Assembly: GCA_937883755.1 (NCBI GenBank)
Contig: CAKZYA010000058.1
Location: forward strand, 1 to 64,000
DNA from: an uncultured Flammeovirgaceae bacterium
Lineage (GTDB): Bacteria > Bacteroidota > Bacteroidia > Cytophagales > Cyclobacteriaceae
Length of the DNA stretch: 64,000 bases
Direction: 5' to 3'
The stretch's first letter is position 1. Each line of letters starts with the position of its first letter. The translations under genes were made by a program, and so were the position numbers. Below, one piece after another: positions 55,293 through 64,000 of this stretch. The notes below the pieces were generated by a model, which was not told where the DNA came from, did no database searches, and saw only the letters and a list, made by a program, of their open reading frames with translations.

Positions 55293-55342
55293 GAGACTGG
55301 AATCCGGGAACCGTATTTTGAAGTTGGCTTTATTCCAGTCTC
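55293..55342. repeat. Inverted repeat between NRAMP-like and DUF4301 genes
   Basis: GAGACTGGAAT (55293-55303) and ATTCCAGTCTC (55332-55342), perfect 11-base arms, 28-base spacer, with further partial symmetry out to 55379 (GGTCTCC/GGAGACT-like). It sits 40 bases before the DUF4301 stop and upstream of the NRAMP-like start. It has no T run, so a role as operator or mRNA structure is more likely than a terminator. Confidence 0.7.
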
Positions 55343-55382
55343 TATTCCAAAGCAGCCAGATTCCGGTTTTCGGTCTCCGTTT

Positions 55383-56933
55383 TTATTGATGTTGCTCTCG
55401 GATTAGATCGTTCACGGTTTTTACTGGATTAAAAGTGATGACAGGTACTTCTACAAAAATGGTGTTCCAGTCGGCCATGCTGCCATTCCAGAGACCGGGT
55501 AACTCCTGGGCTTTTAACTCTTTTCCATCTTTTGATTTTTTAGAAATAAATCCTGCCCGGGGATTAACGTAGCGAGTCAGGTCAAACTTTTCACTCCGGT
55601 GGTTTTTCATAGAACAAACGATATCTACCGGATTGAAGTGGGTGGCATTTTCCCAAACTGACTTCTGGGTCGGATCGTCCATATTGATCTGGGCACTTTC
55701 TACAATTTGTAGTGATGTTGATCCATTGGGGTTCACCGCCCAGAAAGGCCCTCCACCCGGCTCACCTTCATTTTTTACCATACCACATACCCGAATTGGT
55801 CGATCGAGTACCCCTTCTAGAAATGTTACTTTTTGAGCACCATCCATTGAGCTGAATACCTGAGCAGGTAATACGCACAACTGGTCTTCTACGAACTCCC
55901 GCATCTCTTCCAGCTTCGAGTCTAAGATTTCTCCGGATTCATCAATTAGATTGAGGTACTCAAAGATTTTTTGCTGATAGCTCATTAACACTCCACCGAG
56001 TAGTTTTTTGTTATGAAAGGTTTTTTCCTTGAGGCGGTCGGGTACTACATTATCGATATTTTTAATGAAAATGAGGTCGGCGTCTAAGTCGTTAAGGTTT
56101 TCAATCAATGCACCGTGCCCACCGGGACGGAATAGAATCTCACCGTTTTCTTCCCGAAAAGGCTCATTATTCATGTCTACCGCTAATGTATCGGTAGAAG
56201 GTTTTTGCTCGGAGAAAGTGACGTAGTAGCGTACTCCGAAATGTTGTTCAAAATGCCCTTTTACTTGGGCAATGTGCTCCTCAAAGGCGTTACGATGTTC
56301 AGGAGAAACAGTAAAGTGCAGATATACATTATTATTTTGATCGCGGGCGTAGTTAGCCCCTTCTACCAAGTGTTCCTCAACCGGGCTGCGGGAGGTATTG
56401 CCGTAACGATGGAATTTTAGCAACCCCTTGGGTAAACTGCCGTAGTTGAGTCCGTCTTCATTGAGTAGACTATCCAGTACTTCTACATAGCGACGCTGTA
56501 GTATCGCTTCGTTCAAACCCATTCCTTTTTGCTGATGCACCTCACCTAAGTCACCGTAGAAAGCGAAATCATTAATCTGCTTAAAAAACTCAAACACCTT
56601 ACGTTGTTCAGGGTCACTTACGAGTTTTTCATAGTCTTCATCACTACCGGAATAGTCCTGTTGAAACTGGAACAGATGTTTAAACATGCGGCTAGCTGCC
56701 CCGGAAGCTGGGACAAATTTGACTACCTTTTTTTGGGGAGAGTTGTTTTCGTACTCTTGGGCGTATTGAGCAGGAAGGTCGTTACTCAATTTTAAAATCC
56801 CATCGTCGATGGTAGCGGCTTTTACAATTTCCAAGTCAGGAAAACCATCTCGAAAATTCTGAATTTGTTGTTCGGCTGCTGATAAGTCGGTACCGCGTTG
56901 CTCTAGCTGAGCTTTATCTTGATCGGTAAACAT
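55383..56933 (-). CDS. DUF4301 family protein
   Basis: A 516-residue cytoplasmic protein matching the Bacteroidota family DUF4301, whose fold is related to nucleotidyltransferases. Landmarks include VVKFVPASGAASRMFKHLF (about 70-88; a nucleotide-loop-like segment), KGLLKFHRYGNTSRSPVEEH (about 168-187), FRPGGHGALIENLNDLDADL (about 268-287), VCGMVKNEGEPGGGPFWAVN (about 383-402) and IVCSMKNHRSEKFDLTRYVN. The role is not established; a sugar-nucleotide or phosphosugar transferase activity is plausible from the fold. The start is the ATG at 56931-56933. Confidence 0.88.
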   Translation of the reverse strand: MFTDQDKAQLEQRGTDLSAAEQQIQNFRDGFPDLEIVKAATIDDGILKLSNDLPAQYAQEYENNSPQKKVVKFVPASGAASRMFKHLFQFQQDYSGSDEDYEKLVSDPEQRKVFEFFKQINDFAFYGDLGEVHQQKGMGLNEAILQRRYVEVLDSLLNEDGLNYGSLPKGLLKFHRYGNTSRSPVEEHLVEGANYARDQNNNVYLHFTVSPEHRNAFEEHIAQVKGHFEQHFGVRYYVTFSEQKPSTDTLAVDMNNEPFREENGEILFRPGGHGALIENLNDLDADLIFIKNIDNVVPDRLKEKTFHNKKLLGGVLMSYQQKIFEYLNLIDESGEILDSKLEEMREFVEDQLCVLPAQVFSSMDGAQKVTFLEGVLDRPIRVCGMVKNEGEPGGGPFWAVNPNGSTSLQIVESAQINMDDPTQKSVWENATHFNPVDIVCSMKNHRSEKFDLTRYVNPRAGFISKKSKDGKELKAQELPGLWNGSMADWNTIFVEVPVITFNPVKTVNDLIREQHQ

Positions 56934-57142
56934 AAAAAATCTGGTTAGTTGGGTGTTTTTACAAAAATAAGCCTATCAAAAGAAAAATCTAGGGTAGATC
57001 ACTAAAGTACTAACAATTAATAGCTCTGCCAACGGATACTTTCGGTAGTGCCTGACTATAATAACTGCCCAATTAGCAAGAAACAATAGTAGGCTTTCCA
57101 CTAGAATACGTTCAGTTACTACCATCGGTAGCGCCAGCGTTG

Positions 57143-57172
57143 TTTGAAAATGGCTTAATTAAGTTATTTTTG
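57143..57172 (+). promoter_or_regulatory. Bacteroidota-type promoter for the acyltransferase gene
   Basis: TTTG (57143-57146), 18 bases, then TATTTTTG (57165-57172), an exact match to TAnnTTTG. It lies about 60 bases before the ATG at 57232, the right distance for a short leader. The spacing is close to the consensus of 17-23 in this phylum. Confidence 0.6.
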
Positions 57173-57231
57173 CAAGAGTTCAAGATTGCGAATCTGCACT
57201 AGCCAACTGGCTAAGCTCTTTAACTGTACGT

Positions 57232-58119
57232 ATGCAAGCAGTCTCATTCTTTCTTCTTTACCCACTTATTTTACTTATTTCGTATAGCCCTTTTTGGTTG
57301 TTATACAAAATCTCGGATGGGTTTTTCATACTAGTTTATTATGTTTTTGGTTACCGCAAATCCGTTGTTCTGACTAATCTTAAGAACGCCTTTCCTGATC
57401 GTAGTGATAAAGAAATTAAGGAAATCAGCCAAAACTTCTATCGCTACCTCTGCGATCTCATTGTAGAATCGCTAAAGACAATTACTTGGAACGAACAGCA
57501 GGTACAAAGCCGAGTAACCATGCATGGTGTAGAAATGCTGAACGAACTATACGATCGTGGTAAGAGTATTGTAATTGTAATGGGGCATCTGGGAAACTGG
57601 GAGTGGGCTGGGCCGGGCTTTTCTCTTAACTGCAAACATCAGTTATACGTAGTCTATTTTCCACTAACCAACCCCTACTTTGAGAAAATTTTCAGTCGTG
57701 CCCGAACTAAGTTCAGCACGAAGATAGTTCCTAAGAGCAATACACTCAGAAGCATGGTGGCTAATCGGAAAATAATTAGTGCTACGGCACTCATCGCCGA
57801 CCAAGCTCCTAATCCTATTCATTCGGCATTGTGGATAGAGTTTCTAAACCAGGAGACTGCAGTTTTTGCCGGGCCGGAGAAGATTGCTAAAAAACTGGAT
57901 TATCCAGTAGTATACATGCAGGTAGAGCGGGTAAAAAGAGGGTACTACGAGGTACATCCTACGGTATTAGCTGAATATCCGAAAGAAACCTCTGATACTG
58001 AAATTACCCAGAAGTTCAATAAAATTCTAGAAGCTGGAATACATAAGTATCCCGAAACCTGGTTGTGGTCGCACAAGCGATGGAAACATAAACGGTCAAC
58101 AACGAGTATTGCTTCCTGA
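57232..58119 (+). CDS. LpxL/HtrB-like lipid acyltransferase
   Basis: A 295-residue inner-membrane-associated acyltransferase of the lysophospholipid/lipid A late acyltransferase family. A hydrophobic N-terminus (about 4-35) anchors it. The catalytic HX4E is at His119-Glu124 (MGHLGNWEWAG); the donor-site segment YFPLTNPYF, LIADQAPNP and WLWSHKRWKHK near the C-terminus fit LpxL/WaaM. The last of these is the usual C-terminal consensus. It starts a two-gene unit with the desaturase gene 22 bases downstream. It probably acylates lipid A or, in this phylum, perhaps another amino-lipid. Confidence 0.9.
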   Translation: MQAVSFFLLYPLILLISYSPFWLLYKISDGFFILVYYVFGYRKSVVLTNLKNAFPDRSDKEIKEISQNFYRYLCDLIVESLKTITWNEQQVQSRVTMHGVEMLNELYDRGKSIVIVMGHLGNWEWAGPGFSLNCKHQLYVVYFPLTNPYFEKIFSRARTKFSTKIVPKSNTLRSMVANRKIISATALIADQAPNPIHSALWIEFLNQETAVFAGPEKIAKKLDYPVVYMQVERVKRGYYEVHPTVLAEYPKETSDTEITQKFNKILEAGIHKYPETWLWSHKRWKHKRSTTSIAS

Positions 58120-58141
58120 TAGATAGCGTGACTGATTAAAA

Positions 58142-59155
58142 ATGAGTATGATTACATATCAAGATACTGTTCTGGAAGAACCCAAAAAGCTACTTACCGG
58201 AAAAGAACTGATTCTGGCGAGTAAGAAATACGCCGTAGAAGATCGCCAAAAGAGTTGGTTTTATACATTAAGCACACTGGCTTTTTTGATACTAGCTTTT
58301 GTAGGCACTACGCTGGATTATCATTGGGCTATAAAACTGGTGTTTAGCTTAGTTAGTGGATTATTTATTGTTAAATTCTTCGTCATCTACCACGACTACC
58401 TGCATGGAGCCATCTTGCGTAAATCTAAGGTAGCCGATTGGATCATGACGATCTTCGGGATTTTTGTGCTGGCTCCCAAAACTATTTGGAAGCGCACCCA
58501 CGACCATCACCACCAGAACAATTCTAAACTCTCCAGTGGAGGTATTGGCTCTTATCCGTTAGTAAGTAAAGAAAAATTTTATCGGCTATCCTCGAAGCAA
58601 CGGTTCACGTATCTAGCCGCCCGCCACCCGCTTACAATTTTTGCAGGTTATATCACTCTATTTATCTTCGATTTTAATGTTGGCTCGATTGTGAAAAGCC
58701 CGAAAAACCACTGGGACTCACTCATTGCGCTGGTCTTTCACTTCGCAGCGGCTGGGCTTATTTATTACTTTGGTGGGTTAGGTGCACTGTTCTTTAGCTG
58801 GCTATTACCATTTATTCTGGCGCACGGCTTAGGTTCCTATCTTTTCTACGCTCAGCATAACTTTCCAGGAGCTGTATTCGCCGAGAACAAAGATTGGGAC
58901 TACGCCGAAGCGGCCATCCAGTCTACTAGCTTTTTGGTGATGAATCCAGTTCTGAACTGGTTTACCGGAAACATTGGCTATCACCACGTTCACCATATTA
59001 ACCACCGAATTCCTTTTTATCGACTAAAGGAAACGATGGTGGAGATGCCGGAACTTCAGACTCCTGTAACTACTACCCTTCGTCCCAGTGATATGATCGC
59101 CTGTCTGAAACTTAAAGTGTGGGACCCTGCCAAGGGAAAAATGGTGGGTTTGTAG
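58142..59155 (+). CDS. Membrane fatty acid desaturase/hydroxylase
   Basis: A 337-residue di-iron integral membrane enzyme. Histidine boxes are HDYLH (84-88), HDHHH (120-124) and HHVHH (281-285), with hydrophobic pairs at about 42-78 and 180-235. That is the fatty-acid-desaturase superfamily pattern; the box spacing is near that of DesA-like desaturases. Membership as a desaturase is firm, the position of the double bond unknown. It lies 22 bases after the lipid acyltransferase gene, so they may jointly tune membrane or lipid A acyl chains. Confidence 0.92.
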   Translation: MSMITYQDTVLEEPKKLLTGKELILASKKYAVEDRQKSWFYTLSTLAFLILAFVGTTLDYHWAIKLVFSLVSGLFIVKFFVIYHDYLHGAILRKSKVADWIMTIFGIFVLAPKTIWKRTHDHHHQNNSKLSSGGIGSYPLVSKEKFYRLSSKQRFTYLAARHPLTIFAGYITLFIFDFNVGSIVKSPKNHWDSLIALVFHFAAAGLIYYFGGLGALFFSWLLPFILAHGLGSYLFYAQHNFPGAVFAENKDWDYAEAAIQSTSFLVMNPVLNWFTGNIGYHHVHHINHRIPFYRLKETMVEMPELQTPVTTTLRPSDMIACLKLKVWDPAKGKMVGL

Positions 59156-59354
59156 AACTTACTCAGGTCTTGTTTTGGGATACTTTATAAACTCCTTTTT
59201 CACTTTAGAGAAAAATAGAAAGTTTAGATTAGCTGATTCTACGTTGCAAAGTTAGAGTTTATCGCTAAATTTATTATAAGTCTTACATTTCCAATGCTTC
59301 AAAACTACCTTTTTCTGCCTGAAAATCTGATTTTTTCCAACTAAACTGGATGAT

Positions 59355-59783
59355 ATGACTCAACACGAGTCTTTCTACGAGAGTAAAACTGCCAGAGTAT
59401 ATTTCGATACTGAACTTGATACCTTATTTCTGGAGTACTTGAGTGGTGTGAAAAGCCATGATGAATTTGTTGAGATAAACAGCTCGGTGCTTGCTGCCTT
59501 CAAAAAGCTGAATACTCAAAAATTTGTGGCTGATATTCGTCGGATGGGGATCATTTCACTCGAGTCGCAGCAGTGGGTAGTACAACATCTTCTCCCCGGT
59601 ATGGTTGGTCATCTGAATGGCGCAATGCTATACCACGCTCAGTTCTTAGATCCATCAGAAGTATTCTCTAAAGTGTCAGGCAGTAGTATAAAGAAGAAAT
59701 CTTCTAATGAGATAGAAGCGGTTGAATTTGAACAGTTTTCAGATAGAAAGTTACTGGAAGATTATTTAACTAGCATTCAATAG
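59355..59783 (+). CDS. SpoIIAA/STAS-like small protein
   Basis: A 142-residue cytoplasmic protein with a STAS-like alpha/beta pattern (VYFDTELDTLFLEYLSGVKS, EFVEINSSVLAAFKKLNTQK, FVADIRRMGIISLESQQWV). No catalytic motif is visible. A role in signalling or scaffolding is common for this fold. It stands about 200 bases after the desaturase gene and 22 bases before the serine hydrolase. Confidence 0.65.
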   Translation: MTQHESFYESKTARVYFDTELDTLFLEYLSGVKSHDEFVEINSSVLAAFKKLNTQKFVADIRRMGIISLESQQWVVQHLLPGMVGHLNGAMLYHAQFLDPSEVFSKVSGSSIKKKSSNEIEAVEFEQFSDRKLLEDYLTSIQ

Positions 59784-59804
59784 CGTTATCCATATGTATT
59801 TACT

Positions 59805-61091
59805 ATGCAACACCTACTCACCAATCTATTACTCATTATTTCTTTTACTGTATCAGCCCAAACTAAATCCATTCAGCAATCGTCGCCTTTAGAGAATGCG
59901 AAACCAGAGAGTGTCGGTATGTCTTCCGAACGGCTGGCTCGGATTGATGCGATGTGCCAAGAAGCGATTGAAGATAATGAAGTACCTGGAATGGTTGCCT
60001 TGGTCGCCAGAAAAGGGAAGATAGTATACCATAAAGCTTTCGGCACTGCTGATGCATTAGGTCGGGAGTTGGGAAAAGATGCGATTTTCCGGATTGCCTC
60101 TCAGACTAAGGCGATTACAGCCACCGCGGTAATGATGCTATGGGAAGAAGGACTGTTTCGATTAGATGATCCCATTTCCAAATACATCCCGGAATTTAAG
60201 AACCCGCAGTTACTTAAGAGCTTTCGTTACGAAGATACCACCTATACTACTGAACCCGCAAACAAAGAAATTACCATTCGCCATTTGCTAACCCATACCT
60301 CCGGTTTAGGCTATGGAATGATTGATGGCGATGAGAGGTTCAAGATGATCTATCAGAAAGCCGGGGTGATCGATTTATTTACTACTGAGAATATTAGTAT
60401 TGAACAGAGTGTAAAGAGGTTAGCAAAACTACCTCTGCATCATCATCCGGGAGAAGATTACACCTATTCGGAAGGATTAGATGTGTTAGGGTATTTTGTA
60501 GAGATTATGTCGGGTCAACCATTCGATGAATTTTTACGAGAGCATCTGTTTGATCCCCTTGGCATGAATGATACCTGGTTCTACTTGCCTAATGAGAAAG
60601 CTGGCCGACTGGTCGCTGTACAGCAATCTAATAATGGACGGTGGGAAGATCTTCCAACTACTTTTTACGACCCAGATTACCCAATTAAAGGTGAGAAGCG
60701 TTTTTTCTCCGGTGGGGCTGGGCTGAGTAGTACCGCAAAAGACTACGCTACTTTTTTGCAAATGTATTTGAACGGGGGAGAACTAAACGGAGTGCGGATT
60801 CTGAGTCGTACTACTGTGCAGTCAATGATGGGTAACCAGATTAAAGATTTTTGGGAAGGTAGCGGGCGTCATTACGGTCTAGCTTTTGGAGTACTTGATC
60901 AGGAAGGGCAAGATCAGGGAGGGCAAGGCAGCGTAGGTACTTTTGATTGGGGTGGATATTTCAATACCCAATATTTTGCTGATCCGCAGGAAGAGTTGAT
61001 TGGTATTCTGATGAAGCAAACCCGGAATCAGTCATCTGATGATACTGGCTGGAAGTTCCGAATCTTAGTTAACCAAGCGGTGGATGATTAA
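59805..61091 (+). CDS. Secreted serine hydrolase (class C beta-lactamase-like), second copy
   Basis: A 428-residue secreted protein (signal MQHLLTNLLLIISFTVSA) with a class C beta-lactamase-like fold. SQTK (99-102) carries the nucleophile Ser; TYSEG (about 218-222) takes the place of the YxN motif with a Glu in the third position; a GGAGLSS turn follows (about 304-310). It is shorter than the relative at 6590 and has no long C-terminal domain. It follows the SpoIIAA-like gene by 22 bases and precedes a GNAT gene by 24. The substrate could be a peptide, ester or lactone. Confidence 0.9.
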   Translation: MQHLLTNLLLIISFTVSAQTKSIQQSSPLENAKPESVGMSSERLARIDAMCQEAIEDNEVPGMVALVARKGKIVYHKAFGTADALGRELGKDAIFRIASQTKAITATAVMMLWEEGLFRLDDPISKYIPEFKNPQLLKSFRYEDTTYTTEPANKEITIRHLLTHTSGLGYGMIDGDERFKMIYQKAGVIDLFTTENISIEQSVKRLAKLPLHHHPGEDYTYSEGLDVLGYFVEIMSGQPFDEFLREHLFDPLGMNDTWFYLPNEKAGRLVAVQQSNNGRWEDLPTTFYDPDYPIKGEKRFFSGGAGLSSTAKDYATFLQMYLNGGELNGVRILSRTTVQSMMGNQIKDFWEGSGRHYGLAFGVLDQEGQDQGGQGSVGTFDWGGYFNTQYFADPQEELIGILMKQTRNQSSDDTGWKFRILVNQAVDD

Positions 61092-61114
61092 AAAGGTCGA
61101 GGTCATTATAAACG

Positions 61115-61618
61115 ATGATAGTTGAATTGGAAGAAAATCATATAAGCGATATTGCCTACGCGCAAATGTTGGCTTGGCGAAAGGCATTTAGCGGAATTCT
61201 AAGCGAAGGGCTTTTGGCAAGTTTAAAAGCCGAAGATTTTGAAAATATCTGGAAGAAAATAATCCAGCAGGCTGAACGGAAAAACCTGGTTTGGTTGAAT
61301 GAAGAAGGAAAAGCATTTGGGTTCGTATCATTTGGTAAACCTAAAGATGAGAAAGAATCAGCTGATTTCGAGATTTACGGAATCTACGTTCATCCCGACC
61401 ATTGGAACCAAAAAGTAGGATTTAAATTAATGAAATCCACTACTGATTACATACATCAGCACAGCCCGAAAAGTCAAGTCATTCTCTGGGTGATGGAAAA
61501 AAACCAATGTAGCCGGAAGTTCTATGAACAATTCGGGTTCTTGAGCAGTGGCTTAAATCGAAACGCTACTAGAAATGGCGAAGCATTCGAGGAGGTACAG
61601 TACTCTCTGACTTCTTGA
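61115..61618 (+). CDS. GNAT family N-acetyltransferase
   Basis: A 167-residue GNAT enzyme. The acetyl-CoA-binding region is seen in EIYGIYVHPDHWNQKVGFKL (about 88-107), though the usual Q/R-x-x-G-x-G/A appears as QKVGFK; a later VILWVMEKNQCSRKFYEQFG is the conserved beta-5/alpha-4 part. The acceptor is unknown. Convergent with the FG-GAP gene at 61651, with 32 bases between stops. Confidence 0.88.
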   Translation: MIVELEENHISDIAYAQMLAWRKAFSGILSEGLLASLKAEDFENIWKKIIQQAERKNLVWLNEEGKAFGFVSFGKPKDEKESADFEIYGIYVHPDHWNQKVGFKLMKSTTDYIHQHSPKSQVILWVMEKNQCSRKFYEQFGFLSSGLNRNATRNGEAFEEVQYSLTS

Positions 61619-61650
61619 AGTCGCTCGTAGATAAGAACTCCTGAAAAATC

Positions 61651-62853
61651 TTACTTAGTCTGATTCAACCACAGCTCGTAAAAAGTAGATTCATGACCGT
61701 CATAGCGAAAGAAGTCCAAGTCTCCATCGCCTTCAATATCAGCTAGATAAGAATTATAGGCTCCGGTTTTGGTCAGTACCTGTTCTTCCCAATTCATATT
61801 ATCTCCCTGATTAATGAAGAGAATAACCGGACTATTTTCGGGATCACCTTGGTCACCATTGTTGCCGGAAAGCACGTCGTAGTCGCCATCACCATCTACA
61901 TCACCTACTTGTAGCGTGTGCGAGAATGTATTTTTACCGATCTCATGCATCGTCCAGTTACCTTCCTGCGGATTAGGAGAATCGTACCAGGCTATGCGGT
62001 CGCGGAATTTCTCAGAGCAGCTAATGAAAACCTCATCTTGCCCATCATCATCAATATCAACACAAACAATTTTAGTAGAATTGTACTCCCAGCTACGGCC
62101 TTCGTCGCTGTTCCAGTACGGGTCAATATTTCGCACCGTCCACTCGTCCGTCATATCATCACCGGGGTTCTCAAACCAGTAAGCGGTAGAGACTACATCT
62201 ATGTCTCCGTCACCATCTAGGTCACCCACGTGCTGTCCTTCGTGCAAGTTATCTACATGTACATTCGCCACTTCCGTCCAGTTCTCGGGTGAGTCTTGTC
62301 GATAGACCACCATCTTTCGGGTGGAAAAGCAGGTAGCTGCTAAATCCAGTTTCCCATCGTTATTCAGATCAGTCAAATCTAAATCTTTAGTAAAAGGAGG
62401 AAACTCGCCAATAAAATGGGGTGTCCAGGACGGGTTTTCGTACCAGTACATTTGAATTGGGTCTTCGCCCCCTTCCCACTCACCCACACCTACCGGGCCG
62501 AGTACATCAATATCACCATCGTTATCAATATCACCAGAAGCTAAATCTCCACTAGCAAACGGGCCGCCTTCTGGCCCTTCTTCAGCAATAATGTGCAGTT
62601 TGGAGCTGTTTAGGTCGGGTTGAGTTTCGTACCAGCCCAGCCAGCCGCCTCGGGCGTTATTGTTAATCACAAAGAAATCCACCAGACCATCCTGGTTCAC
62701 ATCAGCGTGGCTCCGTGCCCACCACCATTCAGCCCCTTCCGAAACCAGTTTCCTTTGCTCAAACGTGATGGATTTATACTTCAAAGCTGCACTTCCTAAC
62801 AAGGTAATGAGCAGTAATCCGAATGTGTATTTGGGTAGATTGGTGTAATTCAT
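61651..62853 (-). CDS. Secreted FG-GAP/VCBS-repeat protein
   Basis: A 400-residue protein with an N-terminal hydrophobic signal (about 10-25) and at least six FG-GAP/VCBS repeats of the form DxDxDGDxDV (SHADVNQDGLVDFFVIN, GDIDNDGDIDVLGP, GDLDGDGDIDVVST, GDVDGDGDYDVLSG, ADIEGDGDLDFFRY), predicted as a beta-propeller with calcium sites. It lacks the ASPIC/UnbV part of the relative at 48553. The function is unknown; secretion and carbohydrate or surface binding are likely for such proteins. Confidence 0.88.
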   Translation of the reverse strand: MNYTNLPKYTFGLLLITLLGSAALKYKSITFEQRKLVSEGAEWWWARSHADVNQDGLVDFFVINNNARGGWLGWYETQPDLNSSKLHIIAEEGPEGGPFASGDLASGDIDNDGDIDVLGPVGVGEWEGGEDPIQMYWYENPSWTPHFIGEFPPFTKDLDLTDLNNDGKLDLAATCFSTRKMVVYRQDSPENWTEVANVHVDNLHEGQHVGDLDGDGDIDVVSTAYWFENPGDDMTDEWTVRNIDPYWNSDEGRSWEYNSTKIVCVDIDDDGQDEVFISCSEKFRDRIAWYDSPNPQEGNWTMHEIGKNTFSHTLQVGDVDGDGDYDVLSGNNGDQGDPENSPVILFINQGDNMNWEEQVLTKTGAYNSYLADIEGDGDLDFFRYDGHESTFYELWLNQTK

Positions 62854-63095
62854 AGTGTTAGTGATAGAGTGATGAGGAAAAAATGCTCCTAAGCTATTAA
62901 CAAATATGTAAAAAATCCTTGATAAATGAAGGCAGGGCAGAACCGATTACCATATCTGTATGGAAAGTAATAACGTGGGTAAGATTATTCTGGCTCGTAA
63001 GTATTTGCCTCATTTAAGCGCAAATAGAAGTTGGTCTAGATCGATATTGGAGATGTATGATGCCTTTACAGATACTGAAAAATATTGCTTACGTT

Positions 63096-64000
63096 ATGCG
63101 ATACTTCAGCATTTTCTTAGGGTGTACCATTCTAATACTTCTTCTCGGAGTTAAAACCGTATTGGCACAAGTAGACATCACAAAATATGCGTCTGACGAT
63201 CTTTTCTCGGTAAAGCCCTTAATTACTCAGGAATATTTGGAAGAGAATCAAGAAGAAGAGTCAGAGTTTTCCTCTTTAGTAGAAATGGAGATTGATCAAG
63301 GAATGGATTATTGGAATAATGGACAATATGATGATGCTCTAGATATATTCTCTCAATTAGCTGATGAATATCAAGAAGGGATATTTTACTATTACTTGGG
63401 TGTAATCAGTTATGAAAGGGAGCGTTACCAAGAAGCTAACGAGCATCTAAATGAAGCACTTAGGAAAGAACCACTTTTACTAGAAACTACTTACATATTG
63501 GGAATGGTGGCTTTGGCTGAGAATGATACTCGAAAGGCAAAAACATACTTCAAGAAATTGACAGAAGTACCCCTTTATGAATCATTTGGTCAGAATGGTT
63601 TAGCCTTGGTAGCGTGGAACACAGGAAATGTTGCAACTGCTATAACAAAATTTAAAAAGTGTATTGATCTTGATTCTACTTTTCTAGAGGCTTATCCTCC
63701 TCTAGTAGGCTATTATTTATTTCATAGAAAGTACAAAGCTGCTAGAAAATATAGTGAGAAGGCACTGCGAGCAGACCCTGAATGGCAGGAGGGTATTATT
63801 ATACGAGGTATGGTATCAATACTTCAAGATAAAAATACTGACCAATTTGAAGAGGATATAAATACATTAATCAAACTAGATCCATATAACTACCACTATT
63901 ATTCTATTAAAGGATTTTTACAAGCAGAGCTGGGGGAATATCATAATGCAGTCAAGATGTTTCACACAGCTCTAAATTTGGAATTGGATAGTACTAGAGT
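63096..64000 (+). CDS. TPR-repeat secreted protein (3' end beyond the window)
   Basis: An open frame from the ATG at 63096 to the end of the window with no stop. The start gives a signal peptide (MRYFSIFLGCTILILLLGVK then TVLAQ); an in-frame ATG at 63060 adds 12 residues ahead of it. From about residue 65 there are tetratricopeptide repeats: DYWNNGQYDDALDIFSQLAD, YLGVISYERERYQEANEHLN, GLALVAWNTGNVATAITKFK and FHRKYKAARKYSEKALRADP. TPR proteins scaffold other proteins; the C-terminal part, missing here, could carry a further domain. Confidence 0.85.
   Translation, partial: MRYFSIFLGCTILILLLGVKTVLAQVDITKYASDDLFSVKPLITQEYLEENQEEESEFSSLVEMEIDQGMDYWNNGQYDDALDIFSQLADEYQEGIFYYYLGVISYERERYQEANEHLNEALRKEPLLLETTYILGMVALAENDTRKAKTYFKKLTEVPLYESFGQNGLALVAWNTGNVATAITKFKKCIDLDSTFLEAYPPLVGYYLFHRKYKAARKYSEKALRADPEWQEGIIIRGMVSILQDKNTDQFEEDINTLIKLDPYNYHYYSIKGFLQAELGEYHNAVKMFHTALNLELDSTR

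Noticed and set aside
62960-63154. A 64-codon frame before the TPR gene
   Set aside because: It overlaps the signal peptide of the better supported TPR frame and has no homology I recognise.

Overview
The window looks like chromosomal DNA of a free-living, probably marine, member of the Bacteroidota (Cytophagales-like). The signs are a SusC/SusD pair, a GH92 glycosidase, a two-component kinase with Reg_prop/Y_Y_Y domains, FG-GAP/ASPIC-UnbV proteins, Tat-exported TIM-barrel isomerases, a secreted sulfatase, DUF4301 and DUF5060 proteins, and a TAnnTTTG-type promoter. No rRNA, tRNA or CRISPR array was seen. The taxon is inferred from gene content only.

Layout. 1-14.7 kb: a DUF885 protein ending in a heptamer repeat; a Tat-exported isomerase; a hicAB toxin-antitoxin pair whose hicA is split by an IS200-like element that is itself decayed; a GH92 lipoprotein; a serine hydrolase/ABC permease/ABC ATPase operon divergent from a membrane AraC regulator; an isochorismatase-type hydrolase and a PHP-domain protein. 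14.9-24.3 kb: a large sensor kinase, an NTF2-like protein and a leftward set of three secreted polysaccharide-active proteins (DUF5060, heparinase II/III, BNR_4).

24.9-35.4 kb is the most striking region: a rightward gene set that looks like a ribosomal-peptide (RiPP/bacteriocin) biosynthetic cluster. It has a small HTH protein, a VKOR-thioredoxin fusion with a degenerate C39-like N-terminus, an 81-residue precursor with a double-glycine-like leader and six core cysteines, a C39-peptidase ABC exporter, an HlyD adaptor, two glycosyltransferases and three different sulfotransferases, closed by a strong terminator. The natural reading is a disulfide-bonded peptide that is leader-cleaved during export and decorated with sugar and sulfate. 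I know no characterised system with this combination, but that is recall, not a search.

35.4-48.3 kb, leftward: SusD, SusC, a 3-hydroxyisobutyrate-dehydrogenase-like enzyme, a sulfatase with HEAT repeats, a second Tat-exported isomerase, a histidine kinase and a subtilase. 48.5-64 kb: a large FG-GAP/ASPIC-UnbV protein, a DUF1593 protein, an NRAMP-like transporter lacking the canonical metal motifs, DUF4301, a lipid acyltransferase plus fatty-acid desaturase pair, a second serine hydrolase, a GNAT acetyltransferase, another FG-GAP protein, and the start of a TPR protein that runs off the window.
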